Below are positions 8,032-16,507 of a stretch of 64,000 nucleotides of DNA, in pieces. The notes beneath the pieces are model-generated. The model saw only the letters and a program-made list of their open reading frames with translations, was not told the origin of the DNA and did no database searches. The translations under genes and the position numbers were made by a program. The stretch covers positions 1 through 64,000 of the forward strand of contig JBBEAY010000060.1 in assembly GCA_040882605.1 (NCBI GenBank), in the 5' to 3' direction. Position 1 is the first letter of the stretch. Each line of letters opens with the position of its first letter. This DNA comes from JAOUEA01 sp040882605 (GTDB taxonomy: Bacteria > Actinomycetota > UBA4738 > HRBIN12).

Positions 8032-9155
8032 GCACGCCGCGCGCGTCGCGTGTTGCCATCGGTCTGGAGGGTGTGCGGAAGCGATTCGGCAGCATCACGG
8101 CCGTGCGTCAGGTCACGCTTGAGATTCGGGAAGGGGAGTTCTTCTCGATGCTCGGTCCCTCAGGTTGCGGCAAGACGACGACCCTGCGGTTGATGGCCGG
8201 CTTCGAGGAACCCGACGAGGGAAGGATCCTGTTAAGGGGGGTCGATGTCACAGGCGTTCCTCCGAACCGCCGCGAGGTCAACATGGTCTTCCAGCACTAC
8301 GCGCTGTTCCCGCACATGTCGGTCTTCGAGAACGTCGCTTTCGGGCTCAAACTGAGGCGAGTCGCTCGTCAGGAGATCCGGCAGCGAGTGATGGAGATGT
8401 TGGAGGTCGTACGCTTGGAGGGCACAGAACGACGCCGCCCCGGCCAGCTCTCGGGCGGACAGCAGCAGCGGGTCGCGCTGGCGAGAGCCCTCGTGAATCG
8501 GCCGACGGCCCTGCTGCTCGACGAACCGCTCGGGGCACTGGACGTCAAGCTCCGCAAGGAGATGCAGCTGGAACTCAAACGGATCCAGCTGGAGCTCGGC
8601 ACGACCTTCGTCTACGTCACGCACGATCAGGAGGAGGCGCTCGCGATGTCGGATCGTATCGCGATCATGAACAACGGAGACGTCGAGCAGATCGGCTCCG
8701 GCCGAGAGGTGTACGAGCGCCCGGCGACCACGTTCGTCGCGGGGTTCGTGGGGTTGCTCAACGAACTCGACGTGCGTGTGGACGAAGTCCAGGGCGACAT
8801 CGCCGTCATGCGGACGGGCGACGACGAGCGGGTCGTGGTCTCCGCCGACGATGCTCGGCCCGGAGACAGGCTCCGGATCGCCGTCCGGCCCGAGAGGATC
8901 TGCATCGAGGAACGGTCTGCGCCCCACACGGCCCATGGCTCCAGGCTAGGTGGCGTGATCGCGCGGGTCGCGTATCTCGGGACGTTCACGCAGTTCCACG
9001 TGGATACGAGCATCGGCATACGTGTGACGAGCCACCGTCTGAACGACGAGCGGACCGACATGCTGAGCGCCGGCGACCAGGTTTTCCTGTGCTGGGGACG
9101 GGACGACGCATTCATTCTCGGGGGAGCCGGCTCCTCGGGTGGCGACGTGGCGTGA
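8028..9155 (+). CDS. ABC transporter ATP-binding protein (PotA family)
   Basis: A 375-aa ATPase with a Walker A GPSGCGKTT near residue 46, signature LSGGQQQRVALARAL, Walker B ALLLDEPLGALD, the H-loop VTHDQEEAL and a C-terminal TOBE-type regulatory domain. It powers the importer and is the last gene of the operon that began with grdE. After it the dense overlapping arrangement stops. Confidence 0.9.
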   Translation: MSTPRASRVAIGLEGVRKRFGSITAVRQVTLEIREGEFFSMLGPSGCGKTTTLRLMAGFEEPDEGRILLRGVDVTGVPPNRREVNMVFQHYALFPHMSVFENVAFGLKLRRVARQEIRQRVMEMLEVVRLEGTERRRPGQLSGGQQQRVALARALVNRPTALLLDEPLGALDVKLRKEMQLELKRIQLELGTTFVYVTHDQEEALAMSDRIAIMNNGDVEQIGSGREVYERPATTFVAGFVGLLNELDVRVDEVQGDIAVMRTGDDERVVVSADDARPGDRLRIAVRPERICIEERSAPHTAHGSRLGGVIARVAYLGTFTQFHVDTSIGIRVTSHRLNDERTDMLSAGDQVFLCWGRDDAFILGGAGSSGGDVA

Positions 9156-9261
9156 GTCTCCGTGACCCGAACGGCAGGGCGTGAAGGGTTCAGAATCCAC
9201 GATTCGCCGGTCGCGGGGGACCCGCCGGTAGCATGCGCTCTCCCAGATGGGAAGGAGATCC

Positions 9262-9402
9262 ATGCTGTTCTCGCTCGTCTACTTCCTCGTTCGCCGCATC
9301 CTCGGAGCGGGGCGACGCCCAGATGAGCGGAGGAAGATCGAGCTCCTGGTGCTTCGACACCAGGTGAGGAGACTGCAGACCGAACGTTTCGAGGCGCCCT
9401 GA
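9262..9402 (+). pseudogene. N-terminal remnant of an integrase-core transposase
   Basis: 46 aa starting MLFSLVYFLVRRILGAG and containing IELLVLRHQVRRLQ. This is the characteristic N-terminus of DDE integrase-core transposases common in actinobacterial and Chloroflexi genomes, where it continues for about 300 residues. Here it ends at a stop in EAP with no catalytic domain. AAGGAGATC precedes the ATG. It marks decayed mobile DNA at the right edge of the grd operon. Confidence 0.65.
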
Positions 9403-9599
9403 ACGAGCACCTTGCGCCGGATCTCGGTCCACTCTTGCATGTCGGTCCGCACTCCTTCTCCCGTCTGCTCGGCTCCCGCTGCCGCCTTCAGGGGCGAGCT
9501 TGCGGGCAAGACCGAGCAGAGTCTGGGACGTCGGGGTGCTGACCTATTCGACCGGCCTATTCAGGCCGCGGAGTGTTCGCCATTTCGACCGGCGTTCGT

Positions 9600-9959
9600 A
9601 TGTGGGCCGTGGGCGTGGCGCTGTGGATCCGCGGTTTCGCTCTGTACCGGGTGGCTCCGTGGTGGGCGGGGCTGGTGGTGGTCACCATCGTGGGGGAGCG
9701 CCTCGAGCTCTCCCGGCTGACCGGCGCGACCGAGCGGGCGCGGTGGTCCTTCGCGGCCTCGCTCGCGCTCTTCGTGGTAGGGCTCGTCCTCTCGGTCCCG
9801 TCCTTCGATCTCGGGATGCGCGTGGCCGGGGCCGGGCTGACCGCTCTGGCGCTGTGGTTGGCCGGAGTAGTGCTTGACGAGCCGCTCAGCTTCCACAGCG
9901 AACATGAACCGCCCTTTCCCTTCGTCCAGTGCGCTACCGAATCGAGTCATGCCGAATAG
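9600..9959 (+). pseudogene. Fragment of a polytopic membrane protein
   Basis: The frame from the ATG at 9600 gives hydrophobic segments and GERLELSRLTGATERARW, a pattern seen in the middle of large multi-span actinobacterial membrane proteins. The last 20 residues look like run-on. No neighbouring frame supplies the rest, so I read it as an internal remnant. The gap 9403-9599 holds nothing I can identify; it is probably decayed DNA. Confidence 0.4.
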
Positions 9960-10046
9960 ACGGCGCGACGACCGGAAAGTCATCGCTAGGCGCTAGGCGC
10001 CAAGATTCCCATCGCCGCCCCGAAGGTCGGCGAGGCGTTGTCGTAG

Positions 10047-10122
10047 CGCGCCCGACGGGCTTCGATCCCGCGATCTCCTCCTTGACAGGGAGGTGAGGAC
10101 GACCGGACTCCTCTACGGGCGC
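10047..10122 (-). tRNA. tRNA-Asp (GTC), divergent
   Basis: Reverse-strand cloverleaf of 76 nt. The acceptor is GCGCCCG/CGGGCGC (7 bp), the D stem GAGG/CCTC, the anticodon arm CCTCC-CTGTCAA-GGAGG (anticodon GTC) and the T arm GCGGG-ATCGAAG-CCCGT (one G-U pair). The discriminator is G, as expected for Asp. The T loop starts with A instead of T, and the D arm is unlike usual bacterial tRNA-Asp. Placement directly beside tRNA-Glu is normal for actinobacteria. Confidence 0.65.
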
Positions 10123-10185
10123 ACGTTCGTGTTCCTGACTGTGATGGCACCGCGCGAGGACCACGAGGATCCGAGCGTGGCGCCG

Positions 10186-10258
10186 TGCCCCCAACGGGAT
10201 TCGAACCCGTGCTTCCGCCTTGAAAGGGCGGCGTCCTAGGCCGCTAGACGATGGGGGC
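10186..10258 (-). tRNA. tRNA-Glu (TTC)
   Basis: A 73-nt cloverleaf on the minus strand. The acceptor is GCCCCCA/TGGGGGC, the anticodon arm CCGCC-CTTTCAA-GGCGG with anticodon TTC, the T arm ACGGG-TTCGAAT-CCCGT and the discriminator A. It is transcribed ahead of the tRNA-Asp. Confidence 0.93.
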
Positions 10259-10417
10259 GCAGATGCTCCTCCAGCAGGGTAGCGGCCGCAGAGGCGAGCC
10301 GACAGAGTATAGCCACGACCCGACGGCGACCTCTCGGGCCGTCACAGAGGCAGACCTCCGGGCATGGCTACGCAAGACCTCATCCCCGGAGGTCTCTGTC
10401 GCAAGGAGGTTCACGTC

Positions 10418-10721
10418 ATGCGCAGGACGCTCATGTTCTCCGCGGCCTCGCCTCTCCTCATCGCCTGCGCCGATGCGACCGCTCCGTCGCCGGTCGCCGA
10501 AGGCAGCACCGCGTCGCCGACCGAGACGCGACTGGTTCCAGGGGCCGCCGAACGAGGTAGTCGTGACGCTCGGCCCGATCGTCGAGCGAGCGGGTGACAT
10601 CAGGGTCGGCGCGAGCCACGGATGCGGCGGGCTCTGCGGCGCCGGAAACACGTGGGAGCTCGAGGAGCGATACGGACAGTGGGCGGTTGTCGGCGCACGT
10701 GGTCCCGGCTGGATCGCCTGA
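10418..10721 (+). pseudogene. Lipoprotein gene split by a frameshift
   Basis: The ATG at 10418 has a strong AAGGAGGT 7 nt upstream and encodes a signal peptide with lipobox LLIAC. That frame then degenerates to a stop at 10597. From about 10540 a second frame (+1 relative) reads coherent protein: DWFQGPPNEVVVTLGPIV, then CGGLCGAGNTWELEERYG, ending at 10721. One indel near 10535-10545 would restore one protein of about 100 aa. A sequencing error is as likely as true decay. Function unknown. Confidence 0.5.
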
Positions 10722-10779
10722 GCGCAACGTGCGATCTCAGGCTCAACCGCAGAGCTGTCTGAGCCGAACACTTCATGTG

Positions 10780-10944
10780 ATGAGGCTCATGCTGGAGTGG
10801 CTCGGTTTGATGCGGCCCGATGAGGCCCGCAAGGAACCGGTGGCGGTACCCGCGTGGGCGCCGTTCGCCATCGCTGCGACCATCGCTGTGACGGCCACAG
10901 GCTTGGCGGCACTCCTGCGCCTCATCATCGGCGCATCGGTCTGA
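10780..10944 (+). CDS. Small single-span membrane protein
   Basis: 54 aa, starting MRLMLEWLGLM. It has one strong membrane segment near the C-terminus, FAIAATIAVTATGLAALLRL. There is no clear ribosome site. Its last 20 nt overlap the convergent DUF192 gene. I do not recognise a family. Confidence 0.35.
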   Translation: MRLMLEWLGLMRPDEARKEPVAVPAWAPFAIAATIAVTATGLAALLRLIIGASV

Positions 10945-11308
10945 GCGTCGTCGGACCTTCCCCCCGGCGGCGCTCAGGCTGCGCCTCACGGAAGAACCGA
11001 TCGCCCGTTCGCACGTCGGCGTCGGCTCGGCATTCGAGCATGTGACGCACCCCCGGCCTCGGCAAGAGCAGTCGTCGTGGTCGCAGAACCAGCGTCCGAA
11101 CCACCCGCAGCTGCCGGTCGAGCGCGGCGACGGTGATCGGCTCGCGCATGCCGAATGTGTGCACGGATCTGCAGCTCTCGAAGAGCATGCCGTGAGTGGA
11201 TGTGAGCCAGCGGGCGTCGCGCGCGCCGCGCATGCGTTCGCGGTGAGTAACCGGCTCCACGATCGTCCAAGCGCTACTCCGGGACCCTCGGAACTTCGTT
11301 CGTCGCAT
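10925..11308 (-). CDS. DUF192-like protein
   Basis: 127 aa. The stretch ARWLTSTHGMLFESCRSVHT, then FGMREPITVAALD, follows the DUF192 pattern in which a CRSVHTxxM core is followed by a hydrophobic strand. The arginine-rich C-terminal tail, from about residue 105, is atypical and may be run-on after a lost stop. The ATG at 11308 is the likely start. DUF192 proteins are of unknown function. Confidence 0.55.
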   Translation of the reverse strand: MRRTKFRGSRSSAWTIVEPVTHRERMRGARDARWLTSTHGMLFESCRSVHTFGMREPITVAALDRQLRVVRTLVLRPRRLLLPRPGVRHMLECRADADVRTGDRFFREAQPERRRGEGPTTLRPMRR

Positions 11309-11366
11309 GGCCGCGACGCTAGCGACACCTACCGACACCACTCGCCCATCCGGGCTTCGTGGTTCG

Positions 11367-11876
11367 TCAGGGCGTGGGTGAGATCTCGACCACACGCCCA
11401 TCCTGGAAGCCGAAGTCCCAGACGTCGATCTCCGGCGGCTCCATGCCGAGCGTCGTGAGGGCGGTGCAGATCTGGCTCCGATGATCGGTGCCGTGGTGCA
11501 GCGCCTGCGCGAGCCGTATGCCCATCGGGGCGTGAGTCTCGGACCCGTCGTCGCGGCGCCGCACGATGACGGTGTCGGGATCGAGCTTCTCCCCCAGGAG
11601 CGACGACCAGGCGGCACCGTGACTTTCCATCACGACTCGGAGCTCGTTCAGGTCCATCTGATCTTCGTCGATCTGGGCGACCCTGCCGCCTGTCATGGCG
11701 AACAGGTACGAGGTGTCGCCTCCGACGGTGTGGCGCATCGTGTCGAGTATCGAGCCGTAGGTGCCCGGCACCGCGTTCTCGAGCTGCTCCGGGGTGAGCG
11801 GGAGGCACGCATCGACCACTCGCAGGGTCGCCCACATGTGGTGGGCGAACGCATCGTCAAGCACCGATCTGCTCAC
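11367..11876 (-). CDS. DinB family protein
   Basis: 169-aa four-helix DinB/YfiT-like fold with the metal-binding histidines expected at DTMRHTVGG (first helix pair) and HHGTDHRSQI (C-terminal). Members include metal-dependent thiol transferases; substrates are mostly unknown. The GTG at 11876 is chosen because the frame upstream is low-quality arginine-rich sequence. A second DinB gene lies at 20470-20973. Confidence 0.85.
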   Translation of the reverse strand: MSRSVLDDAFAHHMWATLRVVDACLPLTPEQLENAVPGTYGSILDTMRHTVGGDTSYLFAMTGGRVAQIDEDQMDLNELRVVMESHGAAWSSLLGEKLDPDTVIVRRRDDGSETHAPMGIRLAQALHHGTDHRSQICTALTTLGMEPPEIDVWDFGFQDGRVVEISPTP

Positions 11877-11940
11877 GCAGTCACCGTAGCAGGCACTATC
11901 CGTCGCTTCCGGTCGTGGCGGGAAGGATGGCGGAGAGGTC

Positions 11941-12336
11941 CTAGACGCTCGCCGCCGACACGGGAAAGCGAACGACGACCCCTTCACCTCTCTGCGCAAC
12001 GAAGGCCGGCGCCGCCTTGGGCCCCAGGTAGCGCAGGGCGATGGCGCGGCGGGCCTCGTCGACGTGCGTGTCGCTGAGCTCGACCTCGGCGCGGATCCTC
12101 ACACCGCGGAAGGGAGCGACGGTCTCGAAGATCATGAGCTCAGCGCGACGGTCACGCTCCACGTGTCGCATCTTGACGTCGCTCTTCGCCACCACGACCT
12201 CGAAAGCCTCGCCGGTGTAGCGGAACCACACCGGGGAAACGGCGGCTGAACCATCTCGCCGATAGGTGACCAGCACGGCGGCGGCCGGCGCATCGAGGAG
12301 TGATCGGAGATCGTCGAGGCCAGCCACGGGTTCCAT
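11941..12336 (-). CDS. Pyridoxamine 5'-phosphate oxidase-fold (PPOX) protein
   Basis: 131 aa. The split-barrel flavin- or F420-binding fold is indicated by AAVLVTYRRDGSAAVSPVWF at the N-terminus and DVKMRHVERDRRAELMIF. In actinobacteria most short PPOX proteins like this bind F420 and reduce small molecules. The cofactor cannot be decided from sequence by eye. It is divergent from the methyltransferase at 12420. Confidence 0.8.
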   Translation of the reverse strand: MEPVAGLDDLRSLLDAPAAAVLVTYRRDGSAAVSPVWFRYTGEAFEVVVAKSDVKMRHVERDRRAELMIFETVAPFRGVRIRAEVELSDTHVDEARRAIALRYLGPKAAPAFVAQRGEGVVVRFPVSAASV

Positions 12337-12419
12337 CGCCGCATATCGTGATGGTCGAACGCATCTCTCGGCAAGGCCTCGTCCGCTGGCTCAGGTCGCG
12401 GCTGCGGTAGGTTCGGGAC

Positions 12420-13169
12420 GTGAGCGACGACAGCTATTTCGACGAGCGCATCGCCGCGAGGTACGACGAGACGTCTGCGGAGATGTTCGACTCGGCGGTC
12501 GTCGAACCAGCCGTTGAGTTCCTCTTCGAGATCGTCGGGGGAGGACGTGCGCTCGAGTTCGGCATCGGGACGGGCCGGATCGCGCTCCCGCTCGCCGAAC
12601 GGGGAGTGCCTGTGCACGGCATCGAACTGTCGAAGGCGATGGCAGCGATGCTGCGCGCGAAGCCCGGCGGTGCCGACATCGGCGTGACGATCGGCGACTT
12701 CGCGACCACCTCGGTCGACGGTTCGTTCTCCCTGGCCTACCTCGTCTTCAACACGATCATGAACCTGCCGACGCAGGCGGCTCAGGTCGCGTGCTTCCGC
12801 AACGTGGCGGCGCATCTCGAACCTGGTGGGTGCTTCGTCGTCGAGGTCATGATCCCCGAGCTCCAGCGACTTCCGTCCGGTGACACCTTCCGTGTCTTCT
12901 ACGGGAGCGACGACTACTGGGGGATCGACGAATACGACGTCGCTACGCAGGGCCTCACGTCCCATCACCTCGAGATCGTGGAAGGGAGACTCGAGCGTGT
13001 CTCGATGCCGTTCCGTTACGTGTGGCCCTCAGAACTCGACCTCATGGCACAACTCGCCGGAATGACGCTGCGCGAACGCTGGGGCGGATGGAAACGCGAG
13101 CCGTTCACGAGCGAGAGCCACCAACACGTGTCGGTGTGGGAGAAGCCGGCCGGCAGCGTGGCGCGATGA
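12420..13169 (+). CDS. Class I SAM-dependent methyltransferase
   Basis: 249 aa with the SAM-binding loop LEFGIGTGRIALPLAERG near residue 42, an acidic strand end GIELSKAM and the motif after it VTIGDFATT. Substrate unknown. GTG start. Just downstream, a 22-codon ORF at 13166-13234 (SWPEAFADDSREYVFVAARR) looks like the last residues of another methyltransferase-type protein and may be a leftover tail. Confidence 0.85.
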   Translation: MSDDSYFDERIAARYDETSAEMFDSAVVEPAVEFLFEIVGGGRALEFGIGTGRIALPLAERGVPVHGIELSKAMAAMLRAKPGGADIGVTIGDFATTSVDGSFSLAYLVFNTIMNLPTQAAQVACFRNVAAHLEPGGCFVVEVMIPELQRLPSGDTFRVFYGSDDYWGIDEYDVATQGLTSHHLEIVEGRLERVSMPFRYVWPSELDLMAQLAGMTLRERWGGWKREPFTSESHQHVSVWEKPAGSVAR

Positions 13170-13251
13170 GCTGGCCCGAAGCGTTCGCCGACGATAGCCG
13201 GGAGTACGTGTTCGTCGCCGCTCGGCGTGCATAGTTCGATCCGAGGTCCGG

Positions 13252-13914
13252 CTATCCGTCGAGGACTTCGATGCCGATGCCCGCGGCGAGCTCTCCGGCG
13301 GTGCGGATCACGTCGGGCCACGGCATGCGAACTCCTCGCAGACGTTCGGGACTATGCGCGGAGGACAGGTCGCACCCTCGCATCTCGCTCCCGGTGAACG
13401 TCGCGCCCGTGAGGGTGACACCGGACAGATCGCAGTCCGTGAACATCGCCGAACTCAGCTGCGCGTCGTAGAAGTCCGATTCCTGCATCCTGCACCCGTC
13501 GAAGTGAACGATCTCGAACTGCGAGAACCGGAAGGAGCACAGATCCAAACGGCAATCTGAGAACGTCACGTTGTCCAGTCTGGATCCAGACATGTTCGCG
13601 CCCGTCAGTCGCACGCGTTCGAAGCGAACACGGCTGAAGGTCGCATCGGTTGCCGTCACGTTGGCCCAACCACCGTCCACAACGACGACGTCGCGGAGAC
13701 GCGCCCGCGACAACGAGGCTTCCGTGAGATCGGCCGACCGCAGCCGACTTTCCGAGAGCTGCAATCCGTGCGCGTCTCGACCCGCCCAGCCCCCGCCCTC
13801 GAGCGACAGCGCTTCGATCTCCGCATCCACGAGACTCGCTTCCTCGTGCGCTTCAGCGAAAGAACTCGGAAGCTCTGGATCAAGCGGGAAGAGTGGGGGG
13901 CTTTGACAGGCCAA
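13252..13914 (-). CDS. Pentapeptide-repeat protein
   Basis: 220 aa. From about residue 45 to 190 it follows the A(D/N)LXX-type five-residue periodicity (for example SADLTEASLSRARLRDV, LTGANMSGSRLDNVTF, FTDCDLSGVTLTGATF), which folds into a right-handed quadrilateral beta helix. The start at 13914 is TTG and uncertain. Some members protect gyrase from quinolones; nothing here shows that role. Confidence 0.87.
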   Translation of the reverse strand: MACQSPPLFPLDPELPSSFAEAHEEASLVDAEIEALSLEGGGWAGRDAHGLQLSESRLRSADLTEASLSRARLRDVVVVDGGWANVTATDATFSRVRFERVRLTGANMSGSRLDNVTFSDCRLDLCSFRFSQFEIVHFDGCRMQESDFYDAQLSSAMFTDCDLSGVTLTGATFTGSEMRGCDLSSAHSPERLRGVRMPWPDVIRTAGELAAGIGIEVLDG

Positions 13915-13991
13915 CGACCTCCGGAGGCCAAGTCTAATGGCCTCGGGTTAGCCTCAGGCTCGATGTCAGCCCTCGCAACCGGAACGTGTGC

Positions 13992-15221
13992 ATGAGTCGG
14001 CGAGTCCCTACTGCCGGCGAGCTCGGGCTGATGCGAGGCTCGCCGCCTCCGGCCGACCGGCTGGTCACGCTCGACAACTGGCAGGATCCGCCGTTCAACC
14101 GGTGGGGCTTCCAGCACGTCCGTGACCTGATCCCGACCGCGAAGATCGGTCGTGGCGACGGACCGGTCTGGAAATTGCCGCGCGCCGAACGTGATCTCAT
14201 GGGCACCCGCGTCCGCGCGGGATCGCGTCGCACCACGCTTCGCCGTCTGGTCGAGGACACCTACACCGATGGGTTGTTGGTGCTCCATCGGGGGCGCGTG
14301 ATCAGCGAGACCTACTTCAACGACATGCGTCCAGACACGACCCACCTGTGCATGTCGGTCTCGAAGTCGATCACGTCGACAGCGATCGGCGTGCTGGTCG
14401 CCCGCGGGGCGCTCGAGCCCGACGATCTCGTCACGACGCACATCACCGAGCTGCGCGGGACCTCGTTCGACGGATGCACGGTGCGCCACCTGCTCGACAT
14501 GCGTGCCGGCACACGGTTCAACGAGGACTACGACGACATGGCAGCAGACGTCCGGGTCTACGAGCAGATCTATCTGTGGCGCCCGCGCGTTTCGACGGGC
14601 TTACCTGCCTCGATGACCGGCTACTATCCGACGCTCGAGAACAAGGGTCCGCACGGTGGACCGTTCGACTACCGCTCGATCCTGACCGACGTGTTGGGGT
14701 GGGTGCTCGAGCGCGCCGCGGGCGCCCGGTACGCCGACCTCGTGTCAGAGGTGCTCTGGCGACCGATGGGCGCGGAGTTCGACGCCGAGATCACGATCGA
14801 CGGGCATGCGCACCCGATGGCCGACGGCGGTGTGTGCTGCACGCTCCGCGACCTCGCACGGTTCGGCGAGCTGATGCGTCGCGGCGGACGACGTGGGGGG
14901 ACGCAGGTCGTGCCGCGCGAGTGGATCCGCGACATCCTCAACCCCGACGACGACCAGGTCGAGGCGTTCCTCGCCTCCGAGGACGCCCACGAGTACCCAC
15001 CAGGCGCCTACTACCGGAACAAGTGGTGGGTTGTCGACCCGTCGAAGCCGATCTACAAGGGATCTGGCATCAACGGTCAGACCATCTTGATCCATGTGCC
15101 CGCACAGGTCGTGATCGCGAAGTTCTCGACGTGGCCGGTCGCCTGGGACATCTCGTTCGCGGTCCCCGAGTCTCGGGGCCTGATCGACCTCGCCGAACAG
15201 ATCGCCGACGGACAGACCTAG
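13992..15221 (+). CDS. Serine hydrolase, beta-lactamase/class C esterase fold
   Basis: 409 aa. The catalytic SxxK motif is SVSK at residues 122-125. The rest of the fold is indicated by HLLDMRAGTRFNEDYDD, DGGVCCTLRDLARFGELM and a C-terminal GSGINGQTILIH in place of the KTG box. There is no signal peptide, so it is probably cytoplasmic. These enzymes cleave amides or esters (6-aminohexanoate-dimer hydrolase is a close type). An alternative GTG start lies 6 nt upstream. Confidence 0.83.
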   Translation: MSRRVPTAGELGLMRGSPPPADRLVTLDNWQDPPFNRWGFQHVRDLIPTAKIGRGDGPVWKLPRAERDLMGTRVRAGSRRTTLRRLVEDTYTDGLLVLHRGRVISETYFNDMRPDTTHLCMSVSKSITSTAIGVLVARGALEPDDLVTTHITELRGTSFDGCTVRHLLDMRAGTRFNEDYDDMAADVRVYEQIYLWRPRVSTGLPASMTGYYPTLENKGPHGGPFDYRSILTDVLGWVLERAAGARYADLVSEVLWRPMGAEFDAEITIDGHAHPMADGGVCCTLRDLARFGELMRRGGRRGGTQVVPREWIRDILNPDDDQVEAFLASEDAHEYPPGAYYRNKWWVVDPSKPIYKGSGINGQTILIHVPAQVVIAKFSTWPVAWDISFAVPESRGLIDLAEQIADGQT

Positions 15222-15376
15222 GACGTGTCTCCTTATTCGGCGGCCCACGTGAGTGCGGCGGCCTCGCGGTTCAGGGGATGCCATCGAATGATTCGGAAAC
15301 CGTGCTTGATGGCTGACCGGAGGGCGAGTCGAAACAGATGAGAGAACTCGTCTCACGGTGTCCGCGAGGGCCTCGG

Positions 15377-15773
<397 letters not shown>

Positions 15774-15777
<4 letters not shown>

Positions 15778-15911
15778 TACAGCGGGCCGCCGAGAACGCC
15801 CGGGACCTCCTGGATGATGCCGAGCTCTTAGTTGCACACGGTCGCTGTGCTGGGCCGAACGGGCGAGCTGAGCGAGAACTCAACCACGCCGCGTTGAGGT
15901 GGTCCGGCTAG
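15774..15911 (+). pseudogene. Possible AbiV/HEPN-like N-terminal remnant
   Basis: One frame reads AAENARDLLDDAELLVAHGR, which resembles the opening helix of AbiV-type abortive-infection proteins (NA-x2-LL-x-DA-x-LL), then loses the pattern and stops at 15911. It has no start codon and no A-x-EE-x-GK second helix. Evidence is a single motif, so the identification is tentative. Confidence 0.3.
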
Positions 15912-15923
15912 GCTGGAAGACCC

Positions 15924-16505
15924 ATGCCGACCGTTTACGACCTGACCCGCGAGCAGCTCACCGATCGTCTCGTGGCGTGGGGGGAGCCGGTCTTCCGCGC
16001 GAAGCAGGTATGGACGCAGCTGTGGAAACGCGCCGCGACCTACGATCAGATGTCGGACGTATCACCGGCGCTGCGGGAGCAGCTCGCGGCCGACCTGCCC
16101 CTAGGGGTCGAGGTTCTTGACGAACGCACGGCCGACCGGGGCGCGACACGCAAGGCGCTGCTGCGCCTGGGCGGCGAGCACGCTATCGAGACCGTGCTCA
16201 TGGGCTACCGCGACCGGGTCACGGTCTGCGTGTCGTCGCAGTCGGGGTGCGCGATGGGGTGCACGTTCTGCGCGACCGGCCAGATGGGCCTGATGTCCAA
16301 CCTCACGGCGGGCGAGATCGCAGCCCAGGTCGTGTGGGCCAAGCGGGAGGCGGCGAGGCTTCCCGACACCACGCCGCAGCGCCTCACCAACGTCGTGTTC
16401 ATGGGAATGGGCGAGCCCATAACCGAGTTCTACTACCCAACGCCATCCATCGAACTCAGCAGACGGGTACGAGCCCGTCCCGCCGTGTGCCAGCTACTCC
16501 GCTAG
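15924..16505 (+). pseudogene. rlmN: 5'-part of rlmN, truncated at the GEP motif
   Basis: Encodes the first about 166 residues of the 23S rRNA/tRNA adenine C2-methyltransferase RlmN, including the radical-SAM cluster CAMGCTFC and VVFMGMGEP, then switches to 28 unrelated residues. It aligns with the intact rlmN at 19369 codon for codon with many synonymous and some replacement differences, so the copies are related but not recent duplicates. The SAM-binding and catalytic C-terminal parts are missing; it cannot be active. Confidence 0.88.
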
Positions 16506-16507
16506 CC

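Noticed and set aside
10047..10122. Plus-strand tRNA-Val (GAC) reading of the same segment
   Set aside because: The stems are symmetric, but the GTTCGA-like T loop exists only on the minus strand and the discriminator fits Asp.
9262..10260. A complete insertion sequence
   Set aside because: Only the first 46 residues of a transposase are present; no inverted repeats or catalytic domain were found.
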